From Meconema thalassinum (taxonomy: Eukaryota; Arthropoda; Insecta; Orthoptera; Tettigoniidae), in assembly GCA_946902985.2 (NCBI GenBank), contig OX336388.2:1385235723-1385299722 (forward strand): DNA of 64,000 nucleotides. Reading direction: 5' to 3'. Each line of letters starts with the position of its first letter. Position 1 is the first letter of the stretch. The notes below the pieces were generated by a model. It did not search any database and was not told where the DNA came from. It saw only the letters and a program-made list of their open reading frames with translations. The position numbers and the translations under genes are program-made. Positions 54,596-64,000 of the stretch are shown here, one piece after another.

Positions 54596-55603
54596 ATGGC
54601 ACAACGACGCCATTTGGACCTCGTTTTGTAGGGTAGAATACTCGGCCGCATGGAAGAAGGGCAGACCCAGACCGAAGTCGCCGTGTCCTTGAAGGTGCCA
54701 CAAAGTGTAATTTTCAGGCTTTGGAGACGATTTCGAGACACAGGAGATGTTAGTCGTAGACCAGTACCAGGTCGACCAAGAGTAACCACCCCACAGCAGG
54801 ACCGATATATGGCCTTAACCGCCCGACGAAATCGGTGTGCACCTGCAAGACAATTGTCGGCGGAGCTTACAGCCGTCTCAGTTTCCCGGCAAACTGTGTA
54901 CCGGAAGCTCAGTACCGCAGGGCTGTTCGCCAGACGTGCAGCAGTGTGCGTCCCGCTCACTCCAGCACAGAGACGGGCCTGTTTACTATGGAGCCGTCAA
55001 CGTCGAAAGTGGACCATGAATGAATGGAGGCATGTGATCATCACAGATGAATCCCGCTTCAGTTTGGAGAACGATTCCCGTCGCACATTAATCTGGAGAG
55101 AACCGGGTAGTCGATAAAACCACAGCAACATCGTGGAATTGGACCAGTATGGTGGTGGTGGCGTCATGGTGTGGGGTTGCATCATGTTGAATGGCCGTGC
55201 GGACCTGCACATGCTCATGGGTGGTCCGAGGAACACAGTGAACGCTCGGAGATACAGGGATGGGGTACTGAGACCACATGTTAGACTCTTCAGAGGTGCG
55301 GTTGGTCCAGACTTCCTCTTAATGGACGATAATGCCAGACCGCACCACGCTGCTCTGGTGGATGAATTTCTGACTGGGGAAGATATTCATCGCATGGACT
55401 GGCCAGCGAGGTCTGCGGATCTGAATCCTATAGAACATGCCTGGGATGCATTGGGAAGACCAAGGTCCCTCCAAGACCTTTGCATTGCCCTTTCGGAGGA
55501 AAGGGATCGACTGCCACAAGAGCTCTTGGACCATGTGATAGAGAGCATGCCACGTCGCTGCGAAGCATGTGTGGCTGTTCGGGGTAACCATACACCCTAT
55601 TAA
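54596..55603 (+). pseudogene. Tc1-family DD34E transposase, two in-frame stops
   Basis: ATG 54596 opens MAQRRHLDLVL, then TAG at 54629. The frame continues GRILGRMEEGQTQTEVAVSL with the N-terminal paired-type helix-turn-helix (QSVIFRLWRRF, GRPRVTTPQQDRYM). The catalytic core has IITDESRFSLEN (first Asp), LLMDDNARPHHAALV (second Asp) and SADLNPIEHAWD (Glu). I count 34 residues between the second Asp and the Glu. A second in-frame stop TAA is at 55115, at the position normally Tyr. After HAWDALG about eight to ten residues usual in the family appear to be deleted before RSLQDL. No frameshift is visible over ~335 codons. It normally cuts and pastes the element at TA sites; this copy is inactive. 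Confidence 0.92.
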
Positions 55604-55681
55604 CATTGCCAAGTTTTGATAGTAGTCAAAGGTGTACCTTAGCTATCAGAAACTTTCTGACACTGTTTCTTTGGACAACAT

Positions 55682-56042
55682 ATGGTGTGTGATTGAAGCC
55701 TCCGTGGCTTAGGCGGCAGCACGCCGGCCTCTCACCGCTGGGTCCGTGGTTCAAATCCCGGTCACTCCATGTGAGATCTGTGCTGGACAAAACGGAGGCA
55801 GACAGGTTTTTCTCCGGGTACTCCGGTTTTCCCTGTCAACATTTCATTCCAGCAACACTCTCCACTATCATTTCATTTCATCTGTCATTCATTTAATCAT
55901 TGCCCCAGAGGAGTGCGTCAGGCCTCGGCAGCCTGCACATTCCATATCCTCGCCGCTAGATGGGGGCTTCATTCATTCCATTTCTGACCCGGTCGGAGAC
56001 TGGAAGCAGGCTGGGGATTTTCATTTTTCATGGTGTGTGATT
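55682..56042 (+). mobile_element. SINE family S1, complete copy with exact 13-bp target-site duplication
   Basis: The element is 55695-56029, flanked by ATGGTGTGTGATT on both sides. Box A is TGGCTTAGGCGG and box B is GGTTCAAATCC. It is nearly identical to 13204-13538. It lies in the 3' untranslated part of the Tc1 element and is thus younger than it. Confidence 0.95.
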
Positions 56043-56132
56043 CAGCTTCCGTTTGTTCAGCAATCCGTCTGACATTCCTGTCAGTATGTATGGCCTCGTT
56101 TAGTGATTATGCTTAACTTTCTGAAACCAGTG

Positions 56133-56404
56133 TTTTTAAAACTCCGCTATTAAATATTTGTCTGTTCACGCAGCCATGATTCTCGCAGTGGTCAATGGTA
56201 CGATTACAATATTCACTGACCGTTTTATTGTTTTGGTACAGTGGCAGGCGTGTGGCCTACCCATTAGATTCCGGTGTCACTGGGCTGAATATAACCATGT
56301 GATCCATCGCAGCTCACATTGAGCAGTAATAATGTCATCACAGATGAACACAGTAGCATTAAAGTTGCATGTTTACTTGCCCTGTGCAACACATGGAACA
56401 TGTA
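56133..56404. other. Short anonymous spacer
   Basis: Nothing recognised. Confidence 0.4.
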
Positions 56405-56591
56405 TTGCTTTGGTTGTTGTTGCTTCATTTAGGGGCTTGGCTATAGTGGTCACTTGATCCCCGTGTACTTAAATGTGTGTAGAATTTATCCAGTTACGTG
56501 TGTTATGGGAAACAATGGAAAATCACTGCTAGCATTACCGAGGTGGGAATCGATCTCGCCTCGTTTCAGTTTTGCCTCACAAGGCTGAGTG
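56405..56591 (-). repeat. SINE family S5 copy
   Basis: (GTT)n, then 'cttcatttaggggcttggctatagtggtcacttgatccccgtgtactt' and 'aggtgggaatcgatctcgcctc', in the same order as 58470-58830 but with an internal deletion. Confidence 0.65.
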
Positions 56592-56664
56592 TATAGCGGC
56601 TTCGGTTGCGTAGCTTCTATGCCCAAGGTCGCGGGTTCAAACCTGACCAAGTCATCGGTTTTTT
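56592..56664 (+). repeat. SINE family S4 tRNA-like head
   Basis: 'agcggcttcggttgcgtagcttctatgcccaaggtcgcgggttcaaacctgac' carries box A- and box B-like segments. The body is absent. Confidence 0.65.
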
Positions 56665-57555
56665 ATCATTTTAATTGATCTTGTCGACTTCGTCGCCACG
56701 CTGGGGTCTGGCGTTACGTTATGGTGACAGGACGAAATGTACCAAGAATGCACTCAGGTGTGTGACGTCATAGTACCGCTTGGTGCATGTGTTCCCCGAC
56801 AATCTCTACTTCGTTAGTATAAGACAAAAATCCCCGATTCTTGGATGTCACGGGTAATTTCGAGAACCACTGGATGGATTTTGATGCGGTTTTCACCATT
56901 CTGTAAAGGATATCTCGAGGAAAGATTCTGGTGAACATAATTTATGTATGATCAAAGGAAGCCAATCAGTAACGGTTTCAGTGAAAAAGTCGAAAACAAA
57001 CTTGGCGTCCGTGCGCTTCTTAAGCTTACGCTGGGCAAACCGTTAAAAATATCAATATACTATGAGCGTAAGAATTGGTCAGCATGAAAAGTTCTACAAA
57101 AAAGTCCGGGAGAGCATATCTCTATCTTCAATACATCGCCCACTATAAGTGTTTTTAGACTGGATGGAAGGGGCACGTCATCCAGCCATCTCCCTCCGCG
57201 CGCCTGACCTTGCTTTGCCCTTGGTTTGCACTTGCCGTTCGCTAGTAATTTGAAACAAGGTGAAGTATTATAAAGCAAGATAAGTATTAGGCAGATAATT
57301 TTCTAACATGACAAGAGTCTTTGGCTTCGAGCGAAGCGAGAAGCCTCCAACCTTTCTAGCATTTTTCAGTATTTGTAGCATTTGTAGCATTTAAAATGAT
57401 ACAAAGTCTAGTCTTTTAGACTGACTGTCACTTTTTTATCATTTTAAATGATCTAGTCGACTTCGTCGTTACGCTACGGTGACGTCACGAAATGTACCGA
57501 GAATGCACTGAGGTGTGTGACGTCATAGTACCGCTTGGTGAATGTGTACTGAGTT
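56665..57555. repeat. Diverged tandem duplication (~780-bp spacing)
   Basis: 'ttttttatcattttaattgatcttgtcgacttcgtcg' and 'atgcactcaggtgtgtgacgtcatagtaccgcttggtg' at 56662-56790 recur at 57430-57543. Between them are 'cactggatggattttgatgcggttttcac' and an AT-rich spacer. Short minus frames are incidental. Confidence 0.65.
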
Positions 57556-57793
57556 CACTGGTGAGCTCTGGAGTTACGAGACGGCAACGACACGGCGAGC
57601 GTGACGTCATCCAGCCAGCTCCCTCCTTTCACCGCGCGCTCCAGCTCCCTCATGACTTGTAACTTTCTAGCGTTCTGATTGTTTCTTGATCATCTAACAT
57701 GTCAAGCCTCCAGCCTTTCTGGCATTTTTCAGCATTTTTAGCATTTAAAATTATATAAAGTCCAGTCTTTCAGACTGACTGTCTCTTTTTAAG

Positions 57794-58205
57794 AGCGTTA
57801 AAAATCCCTCAGTATGCCTTCCTTCGGAGGGGAAGTAAAGCCGGCGGTCCCATGTCGTAGGTTTATGGCATGTAAACGAACCTTCCACTAATTACACTTG
57901 TGTGAAGCTAAATTATAGGTTACATGTGACTAACGCTCTTAGATTCCAACGTTCGTCACCAGGAGCCGACAGGGGTGGCATTTAGCAGCCCAGTTCAGAA
58001 CTAGTTGTCGTTGACGGTGGCGTTTGGTAGCAAAAGTAGGAACTACTTGAAAATTGAATGTCTGCAGTCCTTACTTGAAATAAAAACAGATAACACACAC
58101 TAATACAGCAATCACAATAACAGATTCTACACATGCACAACGTATACGGGGCTACATGACCGCGTAGTCGCAGCCCCTAAACCGAGGAACCAACCAACCA
58201 ACCGC
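57794..58205 (+). repeat. SINE family S4 copy, 5'-truncated, with extended tail
   Basis: 'cctcagtatgccttccttcggaggggaagtaaagcc' through 'gtaggaactacttgaaaattg', then the 'taacacacactaatacag...ggggctacatgaccgcg' tail ending in (AACC)n. Colinear with 44150-44590. Confidence 0.8.
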
Positions 58206-58209
58206 TGAG

Positions 58210-58320
58210 TGTATCCCGTTTCCGCCCCTATTAGAACAGAATTAAATTTCTCGGCAGATCCGGAAATGTAACCCGGTACTCCGGGGCAACAGCCGAGAAT
58301 GCTAGCTGCTACACCACAAG
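58210..58320 (-). repeat. tRNA-like SINE fragment (S5-related)
   Basis: 'gagtgtatcccgtttccgcccc...gaattaaatttctcggcagatccgg' matches 58745-58800. The head is 'aacccggtactccggg'. Confidence 0.55.
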
Positions 58321-58469
58321 GTGGTATGGAAAATGTTAATGTACGGTACCAACCTTCCATACAACCCCAGACGAAAATTCCAGAATGAATTACTTGTTGT
58401 AGGTAGTGGTGATTTTTTTTTAAAGACTGAAACATATAGGTCATCTGCCACTAATGACATTGTGATACT

Positions 58470-58830
58470 CTTGTTTCATTTGAGGGGCTTGGACATCGTG
58501 GTCATTTAGCCACGTGTACTTGGGTGAGAGTGTATTTTTGTCTGATAACCTGTGTTATTGGTATTGGCTGTATTAGTGTGTGTATTTTTAATTAAGGCGA
58601 ATATGAGGAAGGAAGCGGTCGTGGCTTTAAGTTAGGATCCCTCCCGGCATTTTCTTTAGTGGAGGTGGAGAAACCACGGAGATTCACTTCCAGGATGGCT
58701 GAGGTGGAATCGAACCCACCTCTTCTCAGTTCTGCCTCACGTCACTGGGTGAATCCCGCTCCAGCCTTCAGACCAGAATTAAATTTCTTGGCAGAGTCGT
58801 AAAGCAAACCTCGACCTACGGGCCTAATAA
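58470..58830 (-). repeat. SINE family S5, most complete copy
   Basis: 'tttgaggggcttggacatcgtggtcatttagccacgtgtacttggg' starts the tail side. 'ggctgaggtggaatcgaacccacctcttctcagttctgcctcacg' and 'gaattaaatttcttggcagagtcg' lie towards the tRNA-like side. Confidence 0.7.
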
Positions 58831-58874
58831 TGAAATAGAAATCTATTACTAACTACTGTTATTAATGTTGTTAA

Positions 58875-59155
58875 GACGTTTAAGGGACTCGGGACATCTT
58901 GGTCATTAGTCCCGTGTAGTTGGGTGAGTATTGAACTTTTCTTAGTTTGTGTAACTGTATTAGGGACAGGGATGGGGTAGGTGTCCCCCGGACCTGAAGT
59001 TAGGTACTATCGTTGCATTTACCTGGAGGTAGTGTGTAAAATCTCGGGAAAAAGCTACACCCAGGATACCTGCTGTCAGCGCCAGGAGTTGAACTAGCGA
59101 TGTCCTGATTGCGAGATCAATGCGCACGATTTAATGAGAGCGGCTGCTCCGCGGG
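58875..59155 (-). repeat. SINE family S5 divergent copy
   Basis: 'taagggactcgggacatcttggtcattagtcccgtgtagttggg' and 'cccccggacctgaagttaggtactatcgttgcatttacc' match 58480-58680. It ends with the antisense tRNA-like 'aggagttgaactagcgatgtcctgattgcgagatcaatgcgc'. Confidence 0.6.
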
Positions 59156-59517
59156 GTCTACAGTAGTGTGTTTTGATCGGTTCCGCAGCCACCTCCACCT
59201 CCCCACCTCACAAGATGGCGGCAGCCCGATATCTCCCGAACCCGTGGTCGGATTTTGACGAATGAGGTGTCATTGAACTCGGGCTAACACCCCCTTTCCA
59301 ATGGACGCATATTTCAACCCCAAAAATAAAACCTACCCTACTAGGGGGTGAAATTGTAATTTTTTAGAGAATCTCTGTTTCCAATTGCAACATGTGAGAG
59401 TTTGAATGCCGATATGGAATGAAACGTTGTTCCACATAAAGTGCATATGTTCGGTGAATAGCCACTATGAATTAACATGCCCACTCATGGCTTTTGAAAA
59501 GGGTGGGGGGGGGGGGG

Positions 59518-59680
59518 AGCGGATCTCTGTGGACGGGTCCTTGTTGACAGGTCCTTGTTGTCAAGTCATTGTTGACGGGTCCCTTTGGACTGGTCATTGT
59601 TGACGAGTCCTTGTGGACGAGTCCTTGTCCCTTTGGACTGATCCCTTTGGACGGGTCCCTTTGGCCTGGTTCCTACGGAC
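59518..59680. repeat. Minisatellite, ~14-bp unit (first array)
   Basis: Variants of GACGGGTCCTTGTT, GACAGGTCATTGTT and GGACGGGTCCCTTT. Confidence 0.8.
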
Positions 59681-60329
59681 TAACCCATGAATTTATTTAA
59701 ATTATGTCAAAGGGCCTAACTACATTTGTGTGTGTTGAATTGACGTTGTTCACCACTACTATAATGGAATAACGATATGAAAGGAAAGTGACGAAATACA
59801 TGTGAACACGTGTGAAATGACCTTATTACCGTCCTCCTTGTGAAACAAGTCACATCCTGTTTTGCTTCATACGTGAGAAAATGTGAGTTCGAACCCGTGG
59901 TCGGATTTTGACGAATGAGGTGCCATTGAACTCGGGCTGATACCCCCTTTCCAATGAACAACATATTTCCACCCCAAAATAAAACCTACCCCTACTTGGG
60001 GGTGAAATTGAATTTTTTTTTAGAGAATCTCTCTTTCCAATTGCAACATGTGAGAGTTTGAATGCCGATATGGAATAAAACGTTGTTCCACACAAGAGAC
60101 ATGTGTTTGGTGGATAGCCACTATGAATTAACATGCTTGTTTTCGTTTTTTGTTTTTTACGCATGCCCACTCATAGCTTTTGTAAGAGGGCAGGCTTTTT
60201 AAAAGATGGCGGCTGTAGTGTAACCTAACCTAACCCAACCCACGAGTGGTGATCAAAAAGTATTTTAAGTGACGCTTGTCGATTGGCAAACCAATAATCA
60301 AAGAGGGATATGTCAGGCCTTGAGGTGAT

Positions 60330-60705
60330 AGCCCCTTTTGATTGATCCCTGTTGATTGATCTCTGTTGATTTGTCCCTTTGGACTGGTCTCTGTTGACTA
60401 GCCCCTTTTGGACGGGCCCTTTTTGACAGGGGGTCATTTTTGATGGATCCTTTTTGACAGGTGCTTTTCGACGGGTCCCTGTTGACGAGTCATTGCTGAC
60501 GGGTCCTTGTTGATGAGTCCCTGTGGACGGGTCATTGTTGACGGGTCCCTATTGACAGGTCATTGTTGACAGGTCATTGATGACAGGTCATTGTTGACGG
60601 GTCATTGTTGATGGGTCCTTGCTGACAAGTCCCTGTTGATGGGTCCCTGTGGAAGGGTCCCTTTAGACCGGCCCCTTTGGACTGGTCCCTATGGACCGGC
60701 CCATG
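60330..60705. repeat. Minisatellite, ~14-bp unit (second, longer array)
   Basis: The same GACGGGTCATTGTT family of variants, about 25 units. A minus-strand frame of 70 codons there is a repeat artefact. Confidence 0.8.
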
Positions 60706-60830
60706 AAATTTATCCAAATTATGTCAAAGGGCCTAACTACATTTGTGTGTAAAGCAGTGTGTTGAACTGACGTTGTTCACCAGTCCTTACTACTACAATT
60801 GGTTAACGATATGACAGGAATTGATTAACT

Positions 60831-61490
60831 AGACATGAGTTAACTACCAACGAAACACTTTGGCGACTCTGCTTGTTATTGACCAATGAGTAGGGTTTTA
60901 GAAAAACTGTTTGCTATTTTGGGTTGTATACAAAAAATGATTAGACCTTTTGAGTGACTATGTTTGCTAAACAAGACATTATACCAGACACGATTAGGAT
61001 TCTTATGTAGCTCAGACAAGGAAAGAATTTCTACAGAATCTGTTGACATTGAATATAGATTTATAGCCTACTTTCCAAATATTTTTTGGAAAAATTTAAA
61101 GAATATATATTTTTTTTGACTGAGAATGGGATAGACGTAGGTGTTGGAGTTAGCATATGATTTTTTAGTTTAAATATATAGCCTACTTTCTCAATTTACC
61201 TTTTTTGAAAAATTTGAAATGTATAATGTTTTTGACTAGGCGTGGAATGGAGTTGAGAGACCATCATTAACCTTAGAGTAGTTTGGATTCTTGGAATTTT
61301 AGTGTGTTGTTGTTGCTTACAAACATGACGGTAAGCATTATGCTATCATAAAAGGGCTGAGATACTTTCCATGAACAAGAGAAATATCCTCTAAATACAT
61401 TGACAAAAACAACTTGTGAAATAAGCCATTACGAATAGGGTACCATAAAATAACTTGTCAAATAAGCCATTACAAATAGGGCACCACTTT
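60831..61490. other. AT-rich spacer
   Basis: 'tttatagcctactttc' occurs twice (61068, 61176) with neighbouring 'aaaatttaaagaatatat', hinting at a ~110-bp diverged duplication. No gene. Confidence 0.4.
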
Positions 61491-61615
61491 TACACCCCAC
61501 TTTTGCACTCACTTTTGCACTCACTTTGCACTCACTTTTACAACTACTTTTACACTTACTTTGCACTCACTTTTGCACTCACTTTGCACTCACTTTTACA
61601 CCCACTTTGCACTCG
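61491..61615. repeat. Minisatellite CACTTTTGCACT (units of 10-12 bp)
   Basis: About 11 units of CACTTTTGCACTCACTTTGC-type sequence. The 60-codon frame over it is spurious. Confidence 0.85.
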
Positions 61616-62008
61616 AACATTACATCATCTGACATAATAAAAATAGGCATGGTTGTTGTCAAGACCGAGATAAGAGTGGGGGTAATAAATTTATAGTGAT
61701 AGGATCGGAAAACCCATTATCACTTTAGTATTGACATCAAGAAAAAATTAAAAAAAAAAATCGTGTTTTTGACAGAGTGGGATAGACATAGTTATAAGAG
61801 TTGAGAGTCGATAATTAATCTAAAAGTACTCTGGAATTCATGGAATCTTAGTGTGTTGTTGTTGTTGCTTACAAACCGGTATGGTCACGTCAGGTGAAGT
61901 TAGCTAGGATTAGATTAGGATATGTTCAGGTAGTTTCCATAGTCACCGCTAGATAGCGGAAACATACTTTGCGTGTCGCATGTGGCTATTTGACAAAGTG
62001 TTACTGTG

Positions 62009-63662
62009 TGAAAAAACGTGCTTGTATAACCTGTGTATATAAATTTAAAATACATATAACCACTAAGTGTTTAGAACTAACATGTATAGCCTTGTATAGG
62101 AAATATATAGGGGTCCTTAACAAGATAGAGTGTCTAACACACGAGTGTACAGCCTTTTGATATGCAGTAAGTACCTGATCACACCTACTATCAATTGCGC
62201 CTACCATTAATCGCGTCTACTATCAATTGCGTCTACTACCAATCGCGCCTGCTAGGACATGACTTTTCATTAAACCAAAACATTTCCTTTTTTGTCAGCC
62301 TCCCACCCCTCTCATCAATCTATGACGTCATAGTCATAGTCAGCCTTAAAGCAAGTCTAAACTTGTAGAACATGTCACGTGACAAAGTTAGGTTAGGTAA
62401 AGTTAGGTTATGTTAGGTGAGCTGAGGTTAAGTCTTAAAATAACCCCTCTCTGCCTTGTTCTTTGTATAAACATTGACACTGTAACTTTGTAATATCAAA
62501 AATGATCTAAGTCGCGTCTATATCAATCACGTCTACTATCAATCGCACCTACTATCAATCACGTCTACTATCAATTGCATCTACTATCAATTGAGCCTAC
62601 TATGAAATGCGCTTACTACAAATCACGCCTACTATCAATCACGCCTAGTATCAATTGCGTCTACTATCAATCACGCCTACTATCATTTGCGTCTACTATA
62701 AATCGCGCTCATGTCAAATCGCGCCTACTACCAATTACACCTACTATCAATCGCGCCTACTATCAATTGCGTCTACTATAAATCTCGCCCATGTCTAATT
62801 ACGCCTACTATCAATCGCGCCTACTATCTTTCGCGTATACTATAAATCGCGCTCATGTCAAATCACGCCTACTATCAATCACGTCTACTATCAATTGCGT
62901 CTACTATTAATCGCGCCTACTATCAATTGCGTCTACTATAAATCGCGCCTAATAGGACATGACGTTTCATTAAACCAGAACATTTCCTTTTTTGTCAGCC
63001 TCTCACCTCTCCCATCAATCTATGACGTCATAATCAGTCTTAAAGCAAGTCTAAACTTGTAGAACATGTCACGTGACAAAGTTAGGTTAGGTAAAGTTAG
63101 GTTATGTTAAGTGAGCTGAGGTTATGTCTTAAAATACCCTCTACCTTGTACTTTGTATAAACATTGACACTGTAACTTTATGATATCAAAAATGATCTGA
63201 GTCGCGCCCATGTCAAATTGCGCCTACTTTCAATCGCGTCTACTATCAATCACGCCTACTATCAATCGCGCCTACTATCATTTGCGTCTACTATAAATCG
63301 CGCTTACTACAAATCACGCCTACTATCAATCACGCCTAGTATCAATTGCGTCTACTATTAATCACGTCTCGTATCGATTACACCTACTATCAATTACGTC
63401 TACTATCAATTGCGTCTACTATAAATCACGCCTACTAGGACATGACGTTTCATTAAACTAAAACATTTCCTTTTTTGCCAGCCTCTCACCCCTCCCATCC
63501 GCAAAACGTGCTTGTATGAGCTGTGTATTTAAATGCAATATATGCAATTAACCACTAAGTGTTCAGAACTAACATGTCTAGGGTATATATGGGATCCTTA
63601 GCAACAAAACAAAAAATACGGTCTAACCTACGAGTGTACGGTCTTGTCATACGCAGTAAGTA
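62009..63662. repeat. Higher-order tandem repeat with 16-bp subunits
   Basis: Three components recur: (a) a ~165-bp module 'aaaacgtgcttgta...gtgtacagcctt...gcagtaag' at 62011-62172 and 63503-63660; (b) arrays of a 16-bp unit, ATCAATCGCGCCTACT or ATCAATTGCGTCTACT; (c) a ~250-bp spacer starting GGACATGACTTTTCATTAAA at 62255, 62955 and, truncated, 63438. Spacing between the first two spacers is exactly 700 bp. No coding potential. Confidence 0.85.
62512..62950. repeat. 16-bp unit array (longest)
   Basis: About 27 units of CTACTATCAATCGCGC / CTACTATCAATTGCGT with substitutions such as GCTCATGTCAAATCGC. Shorter arrays lie at 62174-62254 and 63200-63437. Confidence 0.85.
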
Positions 63663-64000
63663 ACTATTAACCCTGACTAGGGTATAAGAATATTGTCAGT
63701 TGACTACTGCCTGTTACAGTGTTCACATCGTGAAAGACCGTCTCACCTACCAGTCTCCAGCCTTGTCATACGCAGTAAGCAGCTGTTGGCGGAAAACAAC
63801 ATCCATAAATCTTGACATTTAGGAAAGTGTGTGTGTGTGTGTAAATCACTTGTAATCTAAAGATTGTTCATGTGACTTTACTAAAATTCAATTCATACGT
63901 ATTAGTTGATATGGAAGTCTCAACAACCAGTCATGGCAAGCCATGTGTCTTCTATAAAGGATATACATATATTGTAAAAACAACCAATAAAGATGGAACT
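63663..64000. other. Window end, partial repeat of the 62-kb module
   Basis: 'agaccgtctcacctaccagtctccagccttgtcatacgcagtaagcag' at 63737-63783 repeats the end of module (a). A short (GT)n lies at 63827-63842. Nothing else. Confidence 0.5.

Larger units (their letters stand above)
54342..56132 (+). mobile_element. Tc1-like DNA transposon (contains a SINE)
   Basis: The left end CACTAATGTCCAAAAATTAA followed by GCATAAGT, and the reverse complement of the right end CACTGGTTTCAGAAAGTTAA followed by GCATAATC, form ~28-bp imperfect terminal inverted repeats. TA precedes the left end; the right flank reads TT, so one TA was mutated. Excluding the 348-bp SINE-plus-duplication, the element is ~1.44 kb, a normal Tc1 size. 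Confidence 0.85.
59225..60830. repeat. Tandem duplication of a ~0.65-0.9-kb unit containing a minisatellite
   Basis: The block 'gaacccgtggtcggattttgacgaatgaggtg...catgtgagagtttgaatgccgatatgga' occurs at 59236-59425 and again at 59889-60075. 'aaattatgtcaaagggcctaactacatttgtgtgt' follows each minisatellite (59698 and 60715). The second unit has the longer minisatellite, explaining the length difference. Confidence 0.8.

Noticed and set aside
62395..62425. TTAGG-like telomeric sequence (also at 63080 and CCTAACC at 60222)
   Set aside because: Only two consecutive units at a time, embedded in the satellite spacer. Not a telomere or an obvious interstitial telomeric array.
62512..62950. CRISPR-like appearance of regularly spaced short repeats
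   Set aside because: The 16-bp units are directly tandem with no unique spacers, and the context is animal nuclear DNA.

Overview
This window looks like repeat-dominated nuclear DNA from an animal, most likely an insect or another arthropod with a large genome. The basis is the mix of element types (Penelope-like, hAT, Tc1, Helitron-like, several tRNA-derived SINEs) and AT-rich anonymous DNA. I could not recognise any host protein-coding gene, rRNA gene or functional tRNA gene. The order of insect is not determinable from what I can see.

Layout: 1-4811 is anonymous DNA with degenerate SINEs. 4812-6124 is a 1.3-kb (TTCC)n polypyrimidine tract. 7202-12823 is a mosaic bounded by hAT-like ends (CAGTGGCGG...CCGCCACTG, near-perfect 8-bp duplication). 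It contains two related AT-rich elements, an 80-bp-arm palindrome and a second inverted-repeat element with a degenerate minisatellite. 13187-25460 carries SINEs (two with long exact or near-exact target-site duplications), hammerhead-ribozyme fossils, a retroposed partial tandem repeat and a LINE fragment. 25462-28941 is a probable Helitron derivative that contains an AT-rich element, which in turn contains a TGTGCCC...GGGCACA element with a 4-bp duplication.

The centre of the window (30122-44080) is the most informative part. A single Penelope-like retroelement (PLE) insertion is flanked by ACTGGATGACA on both sides. It consists of an inverted 5'-truncated copy joined head-to-head to a full-length copy. 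Three pseudo-LTRs each carry a hammerhead ribozyme, and the coding region combines a reverse transcriptase with a GIY-YIG endonuclease. Three later insertions interrupt it, each with its own target-site duplication: a hAT transposon whose transposase gene has an intron (TSD ATCCATTA), a 5'-truncated LINE (TSD AAACAT), and a 3.3-kb TGTGCCC...GGGCACA element (TSD GTAC).

Downstream, 45184-49947 is a nearly intact two-ORF LINE (L1/Tx1-like) sitting inside a SINE (TSD AGTGGAT). 54342-56132 is a Tc1-like transposon with two in-frame stops that is itself hit by a SINE (13-bp TSD). The last 8 kb (56.6-63.7 kb) holds segmental tandem duplications, a minisatellite with a ~14-bp unit, and a 700-bp higher-order repeat built on 16-bp CpG-containing units. 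The genes here do not cooperate in a host pathway. They are proteins of independent, mostly decayed mobile elements, and the nesting order gives their relative ages.
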